Shown: piece after piece, positions 1-10,647 of the stretch | How the letters are laid out: the number at the start of each line of letters is the position of its first letter | Numbering within the stretch: the first letter of the stretch is position 1 | Source: Erythroxylum novogranatense | Lineage: Eukaryota > Streptophyta > Magnoliopsida > Malpighiales > Erythroxylaceae | NCBI GenBank assembly: GCA_029891385.1 | Contig: CM057228.1 | Span: 51,547,783-51,611,782, forward strand | DNA: 64,000 bases | Direction of reading: 5' to 3' | Notes under the pieces: generated by a model | The model's input: only the letters and a program-made list of their open reading frames with translations | The model's database searches: none | What the model was told of the DNA's origin: nothing | Made by a program: the position numbers and the translations under genes

Positions 1-6
1 TCCTTC

Positions 7-78
7 GAGCTCAAGCTCTTTTTGATGTCGATCGATGGGCGCCATGCGTAGGAGTAGACTCCTTCGAGCTTCAAGCTC
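7..78. repeat. Short hairpin ladder in LTR C1 (partial)
   Basis: Short inverted repeats follow one another: GAGCTCAAGCTC at 7-18, GGAGTAGACTCC at 51-62 and GAGCTTCAAGCTC at 66-78. This is the equivalent of the better preserved ladders at 14207-14336 and 31259-31427 in the other two C-type LTRs. The array continues off the left edge. Confidence 0.55.
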
Positions 79-865
79 GCGAGATCGATGTCGATGGCGA
101 CTCGGTTCACAATTTTTCCTTTATCAGTTTATGCATTGGTGTATGAATGCATATGCCCAATTGAAGTCAATAACCAGTCCTATTTCACAGTCCATAATTC
201 CTAATTCACAGTCCATAATTTACAAGTCACAGTCTATAATTCACAAGCACAGTAATCCCCGTAGGGCAATCAAGTCACATTAACCACATAGATTGAGATA
301 ACCACCTAGGTTACTCATCTATTATTTTCGAGCTATTGCAGGGAAGTCTTTGTTACGTCGATCAAACGACGTTCCTATTAGGCCTCTATAAGAATCAGAG
401 AAGAAAACGATCACTAATTATCCAATCCGAATTCGTTAATGATGCACATGTAGGTGTATAATGCATGTTCATGAATTCCCGGCCCTGATCCCATTTCTTT
501 CCATACTATAATCCGTTTAAAAATTAGAAAGTTAATGACGCTGACGGAACTCAATTCGGACCTCTATAGGTCCCCAATTAAATAGAACAGTGGTTAAAGA
601 CTCCGTTACCTGGACCCACGTCAATTCCTCGTCCGAAAATCCCCAATCTCACAGAAAATGAAATTAAATATTCAATGAATCCGATGCCTCAAGAATCAGG
701 TCAATCGGACGTCGGACGGAAGAGTTATTCACGAAAGAATCCAAAATTCACTTTAAGCAATTAATATCTATCTATATATATAACCCTTATTTCCTTTTTT
801 TTTTTTCTGATTTCCAACCAAACTTCCAACACCCATAACTCTTTGCACACAATTTAGGAAATTAT

Positions 866-1670
866 AAACCATATCTCATTGGAAAGATAATGAAACCCTC
901 TATAAGTTTCATTTATACCATTCAAAGTAATTCCACCCTTAAGGGTGTCAAAACCCCATGAAAGCTACTGCTCACTCAAAGTCACTCAACACAGTACAGT
1001 AACTTGTAAATTCAGTAACTTTCATTATCTTCAGTCAACAATTACAAAATAAATATCGTCATCAAGATCACAATGTTATCTAAAACTTTCATGAATAACC
1101 AAAATCCCAATTCATTTACTAACTAGGTCAAATAATTCACCAAGCATCATCTACTAAACTGTCCCAATATGAGCAGTAAATTTCCAATCAGTATATCTCC
1201 TAGCACAAAATGTCAAACAAATCACTACTTTATATCCCTGAAAAGATAAGATCTCAAAATTCAATCTTCATGAAGAACTAAATTCCAATTCAGCTTCTAA
1301 CAATTTCAAATCTGCCAAACAATGTACTGATCAGGGCAGCAGTGAGAAACCTAATGTAGGTTCAGTTTTTACAAATTCATTGCTCCCTAATCTGACATAA
1401 ACAAATTACATGCCATATATAATTTTCAAGATAATTTCTTACTCTACAACTTTTCAGAAGGTCACTCATGCCAATTCAATTCACATAAATTGTTTCCAAT
1501 CCGAATGCTCACAAAATTTACACTTAGGCTAGGTTTCATCAAAATGCTCAAAACCAGTCAATAGTAAACAGGTCATATCTCCCAATATACAGATCTAAAA
1601 ATAGCAAAATCAGTCGGAATGGAAAGCTAACTTAATAAGCTTCAACTTTCTTTAAGACCATTTTCACCAA
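866..1670 (-). repeat. Degenerate ~190-bp periodic cassette in LTR C1
   Basis: Related phrases recur near 880, 1075, 1258, 1440 and 1640. On the minus strand each resembles a core of GTAGA, then TCTTTCCAA, then a GGTATA-like stretch, ending in a TTATGA-like word. Spacing is about 180-200 bp. The same core recurs in LTRs B and E. The shorter C3 LTR lacks this block. Confidence 0.55.
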
Positions 1671-2939
1671 TTCACCCTACATTAATTTAGAAAAATGCAT
1701 CAAAGTTTCAGGTCATCAAGCTCGGGTACTGTTCATACTGCATCTATACTTCACTTTGAAAGCAAGATTCAACACTTTTCTAAACAAAATTTGGGCAGCA
1801 CTTCCTTCACAACAATTGTAGCCAAATGTCTTAATTTTAATTTAAGACAAACCTTACCTCAATTGCTTAACCACACAACTGGTTATGGAAAAAACATTGA
1901 AACATGTTCCAAGTAAATTTTCCGGCTTTGACTACTCAACCAATTTCTATCATTCCAATTCCAATTCTACTTCCATAATCATCAATCAACCATCAATTTT
2001 ACAAACAAAGTACCTAACCATATACACAAACACAATTTTCGTGCCATTTGGTTCACAACCTTCACAAATAATACATTTAATTACCAAAACAAACATAAAA
2101 CACAAGGCTTACCTAATAAACTTCCAAAATCACTAATTCTCTCCTTCTTTTCACCACCCACGACATCATCTCTTCAAGAAGGACAAGGTTAGGTTTTTAG
2201 AAACAAGATGAAGAGATGGCAAGGATATTAAGGTGGCTAGTGTTGAAAATGAACAAAACTCACATGGAGAGTGAGGGAGTGTCAAAGTCGTATGGAGAAA
2301 GAAAAGAAGAAGAGAGTATATGATGAAGGAGAATAACAATAGCCTTATTCTTCTAAAGTGTAAATGGGTTTAACAAAGAAAGTAAGAGCTTAGTGAGTGT
2401 CATGACACATGTCATGACACACACCACACAAAAACAAAGACTTAATTACCCATCTTTTATTTTTGTCTTATTAATAATTAATCTCTAGTTTATTTGTCAC
2501 CCAAATGTTTAATCCAATTGGCACCCAAATTTTCACTAGCTCTAATTAATAAATCTTAAAATCATCTACCTAAATTTCTAGTGCCATTGGACAGACATTT
2601 TCGATACCGAAAATCAATTAGTTCGCCACTTGGCGATTTTTTTTCGATCCGGGAAATTTCTTCGGAAAATTTCAAAAAAATTTCTAAAAATTCCTTAAAA
2701 TATAAAACACTCAATGACTCACTCAAAATAATTTTTTCAAACCCAATAACTACGTTAATCACAATAAAATTGCGAGAGGCACATCTAAAGAATGTCATGT
2801 ATGCATGTACGAAATTTGCATGTGCACAATTTCACTATTTACTAATACTAGTATGCCCGAACAATACTAATTACTCCTATCAATCTCATTCTATGACAAA
2901 TTTACTATTTTACCCTTCCGGTGAGGGGTGGGATATTCT

Positions 2940-3851
2940 GATTTTGTAGAAGTGTTAGAAAGAAGTATCTCTTGTGGTCTATGTGCAAGATAAGGCCAGA
3001 AATTTCGAATCTCATGCGAGAGGACATGAGTGTGGCGAGTATGAGCTGAAGTTTACATGCTTTCCGTTATGCAGCCAATATCAGGCAACAGAGGAAGACA
3101 AGTGCATGAAGTTTGAAGGAGGTCTTCACTTGGGAATCGGGAGAAAGTCACGATTCACAATTTCTGTGACTACTGGAAGTTGGTGGATCTTTGCTCTCGA
3201 GTTGAGAAGTGGAGAATATCGAAATGAAGCGAACAAAAAGAGGAAGAACAGGGAGCAGACTTTCAGGAAGGGTACTAGTGCTTCATTGCCTGAGAGGAGC
3301 ACGAGGAGCGCTCACAGTCAGAGTGAAGTAGGTAGCAGTGGGGCTACCAGGAACAAGCAAGTGAGGGCAGTATTAGGGCAAGCCTCTAATGTGGGAGGTG
3401 CCGGTAGAGCAGGAAGAAGTTGGTTCAACTATCCCTTATGTGACTAGTGTGGGAAACATCATCAGGGAGAGTGCCTCAGATCACTTGGAGTTTGTTTCAG
3501 ATGCGGAGAGAAGGGACACATAGCCAAGCATTGTCCTCAGGCACCGAGACAAGAGGGTCACATTTGAGCTCCAGGCGTGCGAAGCAGTGGGAACCGAGCC
3601 GATTCGAGGTAGGCAGCTCTGGGACTGTAAGGAAGACTGTTCCTCTAGGAAGGCCAAGGGGTCAGGCGCCGACAAGAGTGTTTGCCATGACTAGGGAGAA
3701 AGCTGCAGCCGCACCTGAGGTTGTCACGGGTATGGCTCGATTATTTGATTCAACAGTATTTGTTTTGATTGATTCTGGTTCCACGCACTCTTTTGTTTCT
3801 GCGAGCATAGCATTGCATGGTGTGAGTTACTGCCTTTGGATAGGCCTTTGA
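2940..3851 (+). pseudogene. gag and protease remnant of gypsy A
   Basis: The nucleocapsid half of Gag and the start of the aspartic protease, which normally package and mature the retrotransposon particle. The Gag-like stretch ECGEYELKFT...CMKFEGGLHLGI aligns with the Gag of element D in this window. The CCHC zinc knuckle (CX2CX4HX4C, read as CFRCGEKGHIAKHC) lies at 3493-3534. An in-frame TAG at 3445-3447 replaces what is probably a Gln or Lys codon before the preceding cysteine cluster, and the frame closes at 3565. The protease motif DSGSTHSF is in another frame, with DSG at 3771-3779, so at least one frameshift separates the two. The gag N-terminus is missing because of the C1 LTR. Confidence 0.8.
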
Positions 3852-3928
3852 TTGTTAGTACTCCTCAGGGAGGAGCGTGGTGACGGTCAAGTGTATGGCG
3901 GTGTGAGCTTTTTATTGATGGTGCTAGA

Positions 3929-6900
3929 TTGGTAGTGGACTTACTACCGCTAGACCTTAGAGGATTAGATGTTATTCTGGGGATGGATACCATGGAGAAG
4001 TATCTGGCCAAGCTAGATTGTGGTCGGAAAGAGGTAGAGTTTGATCTGGGCAATGGTGAGAATGTGATCTTCAGAGGGGACAGGAAGACACCATCGCCAA
4101 GATTGATTTCAGCTATGTCAGCTGAAAGGATGATGGGCCAGGGATGTGAAGCTTTCTTGGCGCATGTTGTGGATGCCGATGTGCATGAAGGGAAGTTAGA
4201 GGATTTCCTGATTGTGAGGGAATTCCCAGATGTGTTCCCAGATGAGTTACCAGGTTTGCCGCCGGTGAGGGAAATCGAGTTTGCCATTGACTTGATTCCC
4301 GAAACCGCGCCTATTTCAATACCACCTTACAGGATGGCTCCAGCTGAGTTGAGGGAGTTTAAGGAACAGTTGGAGGAACTGTTAGAGAAGGGGTATGTCA
4401 GACAGAGTTCTTCTCCTTGGGGAGCACCGGTTCTATTTGTTAAGAAGAAGGATGGATCGTGGCGTATGTGCATTGACTATCGGAGACTTAACAAGGTGAA
4501 AATTAAGAACAAGTATCCTTTTCCACGGATAGATGATCTGTTTGATCAGCTGGAGGGAGCACTGGTCTTTTCCAAGATTGATCTCAAGTCAGGCTATCAT
4601 CAGCTCAGAATCAAGGAGTCTGATGTAAGCAAGACATCATTCAGGACCTGTTATGGGCATTATGAGTTTTTGGTTAAGCCATTCGGCTTGACCAATGCTC
4701 CAGCTGCTTTCATGGATCTTATGAACAGGGTCTTTAGGGAGTTTCTGGATCAGTTTGTCATAGTGTTTATAGATGACATTCTGGTGTATTCCAAGAGTGA
4801 AGAAGATCATGAGGAGCATCTCAGGATTGTATTGCAGACTCTTAGGGAGAGAGAGCTTTATGCCAAGTTCAGCAAGTGTGAGTTTTGGCTTCATGAGGTG
4901 ACTTTCCTTGGACATGTGATTTCGTAGGATGGTGTACATGTTGATCCGAGGAAAGTTGAAGCAGTAGTAAGTTGGCATGCACCCAAGACAGCGACAGAGG
5001 TGAGAAGTTTTCTGGGTCTGGCAGGTTACTAAAAGAGGTTTGTATAAGGTTTCTCCATGATAGCTGCTCCGCTGACTAAGCTATTAAGGAAGAATCAGAA
5101 GTTTGACTGGACTGATGAATTCCAGAAGAGCTTCGAGGAGCTCAAGCACAGGTTGACAAGTGCTCCAATGCTGATTTTGCCTTCTGGTGATGAGGGCTAT
5201 ACAGTGTACAGTGATGTCTCGAGGAAGGGTCTCGGTTGTGTATTGATGCAAGGAGACATGGTAATAGCATATGCTTCAAGGCAACTGAAGCAGTATGAGT
5301 TGAATTACCCGACTCATGACTTGGAGTTGGCAGCAGTGATCTTTGCCTTGAAGATTTGGAGGCATTATCTTTATGGTGTTCAGACGAGGATCTTTAGGGA
5401 TTATAAGAGTCTCAAGTACTTACTGAGCCAGAAGGAATTGAATTTGAGACAGAGAAGGTGGATTGAGTTACTCAAGGATTATGATTTGTTGATTGAGTAC
5501 CATCCAGGTAAGGCGAATGTAGTGGCGGATGCATTGAGCAGGAAGTCTTCTATTGCCCATGTTCAGATAGTGTATCTTCCTTTATTGGAAGAGATGGCCA
5601 AGCTTAAGATAAGTTTGAAGCAGGAGGAACCAAATTGCCTCCTAGCTAATTTCAGAGTAAGGCCTATACTCCGGGAGAAGGTTAGGGAGTTGCAGGTACA
5701 GGATGCAGATTTGAGCAAGCTTAGGGAGGAAATTCAGAATGGTAAGGTTTCTGAGGTAGTAGTGAGAGAGGATGGACTCATGATAGTGGGGGACAGGCTT
5801 TGTATTCTAGACAGCAGGGAAGTTAAGGATGAGATTCTGGATGAGGCACACAATGCGCCTTATGTTATGCACCCAGGTAGCACCAGGATGTACAGAGATT
5901 TGAGAGAGCATTTCTGGTGGAAGGGAATGAAGAGGGATGTAGCAGAGTATGTCAGTAAGTGTCTCGTGTGTCAACAAGTCAAAGCTGAACACCAGGCGCC
6001 TTCAGGCAAGTTAAGGCCATTGTCCATTCCTGAGTGGAAGTGGCAAAGAATAACCATGGATTTTCTGATGGGTTTGCCTAAGACTAGTAGGAAGCATGAT
6101 GTCATATGGGTTATTATGGATCGGTTGACGAAGTCAGCCCATTTTCTGGCAATCAAGTAGACTGATTCGTTGCATGTGCTAGCCAAGAAGTACATTGATG
6201 AGGTAGTGAGATTGCACGGGATTCCAGATTCTATAGTTTCTGACAGGGATCCTCGTTTCACTTCGAGATTCTGGGGAAGCTTGCAGGAAGCTTTAGGTAC
6301 TAAGCTGCATTTTAGTACGGCATTTCACCCTCAGACGGATGGTCAATCTGAGAGGACCATTCGGACACTTGAGGGAATGCTCAGGGCATGTGTGTTGGAT
6401 TTTAAGGGAGCATGGGATGAGCATTTGCCATTTGCTTACAATAATTCGTACCATTCGAGCATTCAGATGGCTCCATATAAGGCTTTATATGGAAGGAGGT
6501 GTAGAACTCCGATATGTTGGGACGAAGAAGGGGAGAGGAAACTGGTAGGACCAGAGTTGATCCAGATGACTGTTGATAAAGTCAATCTGGTTAAGTAGCG
6601 GCTTAAGGCAACTCAGGATAGGATGAAGAGTTTCATTGATGCTCATCGGAAGGAGATGGAGTATGAAGTCGGTGAGAAAGTGTTTCTCAAGACGTCTCCT
6701 TGGAAGGGAGTAATGAGGTTTGGCAAGAAAGGCAAGTTGAGTCTAAGATATGTGGGTCCTTATGAGATTCTTGAAAGGATCGGACCACTAGCTTACAGGT
6801 TGGCTTTGCCGCCAGAGTTGTCTAAGATCCATGATGTTTTTCATGTTTCCATGCTGAGGAGGTACAGATCAGATCCTTCTCATGTCATTCAGGTTTCAGA

Positions 6901-7126
6901 GGTTCAGTTAAGAGACGACTTAAGTTATGAGGAAATTCCAGTAGAGATCTTGGACACAAAGGAAAAGGTCCTTAGGAATAAGACAGTTCAGCTAGTTAAG
7001 GTTCTGTAGAGGAACCATTCAGTGGAAGAAGCCACGTGGGAACCATTGGACGCTATGAAGGAGAAGTATCCAGGTCTTTTCGATGATTCAGGTAAATTTC
7101 GAGGAAGAAATTTCTTTTAAGAGGGA
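3929..7126 (+). pseudogene. pol (RT, RNase H, integrase) of gypsy A
   Basis: One reading frame stays open from the protease tail to the end of pol, interrupted only by point stops at 4925, near 5030-5047 (two), 6158, 6596 and 7007; I see no frameshift. Order: protease tail; reverse transcriptase with YRMAP, the [11 protein letters not shown] region and catalytic FIDDILVYS (Asp pair at 4772-4777); RNase H with [10 protein letters not shown] and [15 protein letters not shown] (about 5210-5550); integrase with an HHCC zinc finger (about 5870-5980), catalytic Asp near 6059 and 6240 and the Glu within [10 protein letters not shown] near 6351; then the GPYEIL and HDVFHVSMLR region and an EEATWE tail. 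The last stop, VL*RNHS, falls where the family has Trp (TGG to TAG). It copies RNA to DNA and integrates it when intact; this copy is dead. Confidence 0.9.
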
Positions 7127-7132
7127 GAGAAA
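7117..7132 (+). other. Polypurine tract of gypsy A
   Basis: TTAAGAGGGAGAGAAA directly precedes the TGTTGGG start of the 3' LTR. This is the expected primer site for plus-strand DNA synthesis. Confidence 0.8.
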
Positions 7133-9394
7133 TGTTGGGCCCCAAATTTTTTTGTTTTCTTGATGTTATTTAGTATGAATTTATTTGATTTATGATTTAT
7201 GGCATAGTTTTGATTAATTGGAAATATTAATGGAAAATTTGGATTTATTTGAGATTAGTGTGGAATAAGTGTTTATGAAAGAGTAAAAATGTTTGAGGGC
7301 AAAATGGGCAAGTCACTCAAGGGTAAGAGATTTTAGGCTAAGTAAGGAGGGCATTTTAGTAATTTCTCTTCCTTGTAGGTTTAAGAAAAAGGAAAAGAAA
7401 TAGAAGGAAGAAATAGAAAGAAGAGAAGAAACGAAGAAGAGAGTCGGGAGAGAGAGGAGAAGAAGAAAAAGAGGAAAGCTCAGGTTGTAGATTTGAAGGC
7501 TTGAAGCATTCTTGAGTTTGTTTCACTCTTCTACTCTTGTTTAGGTTGAATCAAACCCTAGATTAGCATGGATTGAGTAGAAATCGATGGAGTTAGGGTT
7601 TATGGGAAAGATTTGTAGATTTGCATGAGTTGTTGTGTTTGTTGGTGATTTTGTGTTAGAATGAGTTTAGAATGGAAGTATAGAGCTTGATTCAAGAGTT
7701 AGATGTGTTGTAGTTGAGAAAGGGAAGGTTTTAAGGTAGAAAAATGACAGAAACTGGGTTCAGGAGATGAACCTCCAGACGCACGCCACGTCGCGGCGGC
7801 GTGACGCCCTGCCTTGTGGCGTAAACGTCGCACGTCATGACGTGCAAGCTACTGCCATGACGTCTTTGAGGAAGGACGCTCATCATGGCGAGCCCGATTT
7901 TTCAAGAAGCGATATTTTTAGTGTTTTGATCATATCTTTTGCTACGGAAGTCCTTTTGAGGTGATTTTTGAGGCGTTGTAAACTAGAGGCATAGATCTAT
8001 AAGTTTTGTGAAGTGATGAAGTTCTAAATCAGTTTCTAAGGATATGAAATTTTGGATGGAAGTTAAGAATGTAATTATTGTTTCAGCATGAGTTATTGAA
8101 TGAGATTTTGGTTCTTATTTTAGGAGATCAAGTGAGGCAAGAGGATCAAGAGGCTCAAGAGGAAACTCATTCTTAGGCAAGAACAAGCAAGGAAATAAGG
8201 TGGGTTCATGTTTATAATAGAGTAAATAAGTACTCATTGTTTTGTTTCAAATCAAGAAAGATTAAATGCATTTTAATTGCATCATCCACGATCGCATTAC
8301 ATACTATTATAAATGATTATAATCTTCTATGTGATTTGCATTCATGAATTATGAAAAGAATTCCAAAAAGGAGGTTTTTCTCCTTTCACGAATACAAGTA
8401 CAGGAATTCAAGTTTTACGAAATACATGACAAGCAAGATTACAAGCAAGTTTACAAGCAAGTGCCAGTTTGGCAAACAAGTTTATAAAAATATGAATCAT
8501 GCATATTTATGTGGGTTTGCGGTGTCCCTCAAGAATAGTCAAGTGCACATTGACTCACGAAAAGGCTTCTCCCGCCTGCCCGACTGTGGCACTGGGTTTC
8601 TCACAAGGATTCCCTCACGAAACTACGTCTACACATCAACATTTCAATGGCATGTGTAGTACGTCACGAACCAGGGACAACCCAAACCATCATGTTATGT
8701 TATGTGTTATGATTTGTTATATGTCATGCATCATGAACTGGTTAAGAATCAAGCATTTTCAATCTATGAGTCATACATGCTTAATGACTATGATTTCAAC
8801 AAGTATGACGACAATGAGTAAATTTTTGATTACTTTTGCTTATGGCTATATTATAAATATGTTCCCACGAGCTTTATAGCTCACCCCCTCTAATCTCCCC
8901 CATACAGGTGACGATTAAGAGATCGAGTGAGTCACGAGTTACGGCAGCACTCCCGTTTCATTTTGTTATGTTTGTTATTTTCAATGTTATATTTTTGGAA
9001 TTCAAGACTTTAGTTACATTTCAAGTATCATTGGTTCAAGAGTGTTTTAGATTTTTGGCTCTTGAATTCACAGTTGTAATTTGTTTTGAGATATTTTTAA
9101 AAGTGTTATGAAACTCATCTTTTGGAGCATGAATTATGGATATGTTTGTTTTAAAGCATGAAAGCAAGTTTTGAGTATGTTCACGATGGGTCCATTGAAC
9201 TTCCGATGGTCTCCTTCCTCAATCGTTTAATTTACATGTTTCGCCTTGTTTATTTAAATCATATGAAAGCAGGTTTCAAGTTTGTTTTTCAGCAGGCCCA
9301 TTAATCTTCCGCGGGTCTTTTCTAAATGTATAGTTAGCATGTTTCCCGCCACGCTCTCATGTCCGATGTTGGCCTCCGACAGCAGGGTCCAACA
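7133..9394 (+). mobile_element. 3' LTR of gypsy A
   Basis: It starts TGTTGGGCCCC after the polypurine tract and ends GGGTCCAACA at 9394, giving 2262 bp. A purine-rich stretch (7385-7480) resembles transcript leader sequence. Two blocks are shared with LTRs B and H despite otherwise poor similarity: a CCCGCCTGCCCG...GTGTAGTACG block (about 8565-8665) and a GAGCTTTATAGCTCACCCCC...ACAGGTGA block (8866-8925). An AAGGTGGGT donor-like word lies near 8198. It lacks the ~190-bp periodic cassette and is correspondingly shorter than LTR B. No coding sequence is supported. Confidence 0.85.
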
Positions 9395-10647
9395 GTTTTA
9401 CAAGAGGTTTTGATGAATTGAAAGTGTTTTGATCAATGTAAATTGGCTTTGATAAATTTGAAAGGTTTTTATCAACGTGAATGTTGCTTTGAGAATGAAT
9501 AAATAAAGAATGTTTTGCTTATTACTTGATTATTAAGTTGTTACCCACTGAGCCGTCGTGCTCACACCCCATCTTCCCCTCCACAGACATCGAGCGAGAA
9601 ACCGAGTCACCGCATCGGGATTGAGGCGACTTCGATGCATTTTGCTTTTGAAGTTGTATTTAAGAAAACAATGCTTTAGGTTGCATTGTGGAGAAATGGT
9701 TTTCTTTGTATTTTGGATTTTGCTACTTTCGATGTATTCGGGCTAAAATGCCCTATAAAGCCTTGTATAATATATATCCTCCTTGTAAACGCAAAAATAA
9801 TTGGGTTTTAATGTATTTTGTGTGTATTGATCAAAATGTATTGTTGTATGCTTTACAATGATTAGCAAAGGAAGATTGAGGTTGCTTTATGTTTGAGAAT
9901 AATTAGAATCCTAAGAGTGTGGTTGCTGCCATTTAAGGATATATATTTAGATTGGTTTGAGTTGTGGAAGATTGGAAAGTGAGTTTTTATGCAGGTTGTT
10001 GAGTGGGATTGAAGATTTTGGCTAGAGCATTTTTAGGGGAAGTGCTGTCCAATTTTTTCTTGTTTTGGGTTTTAGAGTATCTTAGAGTAAGATTTTCAGT
10101 GAGATGCCTTCTTGAAGATTGTAGTGCATGATTACATCTTTCCAATGACATAAAGTTTGTCACATTTGAGCTTAAGATGAAAAAGTTATGAGAGCTGAAA
10201 GATTTCTGCTACTGTTGTTATCCACTAAATTTTGCAGAATCTTTGGAGGGGTTTATGACCCTCTTAGATACAGATTTGATTTTTGTTTTCTTAATGAAAA
10301 ATGTAGATTGTCTTTATATCTTTAAAATGAGGTATAATTGGTCAAATTTAGACTTAGGATAAAGAAGTTATGAGGTTGAGAAGATGACAGTTACTATTCA
10401 TTTGAATTGAGTTACTGTTTTATTGGATTTATACAGGCAGTAACTTTGAGAGGGTTTTTAACCCTTTAAATGATTGAATTGATTTTTGCTCCCTTAATGA
10501 AACTTGTAGATAATCCTTTCTTATTTCTATTGAGGTATTCCATGCCTTATTTCGAGTTAGGAGTAAAATGTTATGGGAATTAGACTTAGTTCAGTTACTG
10601 TTCATCTGACAATTTTGGACAAAACCTTTGGGAGGGTTTTTCACTTT
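9395..10647 (+). mobile_element. Fragment of LTR B (likely the 5' LTR of element B)
   Basis: Nearly identical to 21431-22697 inside the complete LTR B, apart from scattered point changes and a short segment missing near 10060. The left edge is the insertion point of gypsy A. The right edge (about 10644-10648) is an abrupt breakpoint where similarity to LTR B stops. Because it is so close to the 3' LTR, I infer that it is the downstream half of the 5' LTR of the same element B, with the upstream half beyond A. Periodic cassette units lie near 10120, 10303 and 10505. Confidence 0.75.

Larger units (their letters stand above)
1..2939 (-). mobile_element. LTR of gypsy-type element C1, cut by window edge
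   Basis: This is a long terminal repeat in minus orientation. Its 5' end lies at the right: the reverse complement begins with a degraded form of the TGTAACATCCC start seen intact in two other copies (17826 and 33280). It aligns along its length with 13553-17826 at roughly 80 percent by eye, for example around 480-560 against 14870-14960 and 1540-1700 against 16080-16240. Its left end is outside the window, so solo LTR versus complete element cannot be decided. The right edge abuts sequence that still reads as gypsy gag, so it appears to have inserted into the gag of element A. No protein is encoded; short frames inside it are chance. Confidence 0.75.
2940..9394 (+). mobile_element. Ty3/gypsy chromovirus A (Tekay/Del-like), 5'-truncated by C1
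   Basis: The element runs from the middle of gag through protease, RT, RNase H and integrase to a polypurine tract (7117-7132) and a 3' LTR starting TGTTGGGCCCC at 7133. The 5' LTR and early gag are absent here; they would lie left of LTR C1, outside the window. After the 3' LTR end at 9394 the sequence GTTTT followed by ACAAGAGG continues LTR B exactly as in the uninterrupted copy at 21431, so A inserted into B with GTTTT as the expected 5-bp duplication. The Tekay/Del assignment rests on the C-terminal HDVFHVSMLR...EEATWE arrangement and is moderately sure. Confidence 0.8.

Noticed and set aside
9558..9746. 62-residue frame repeated at 21596
   Set aside because: Part of LTR B in both copies; no start context or domain.
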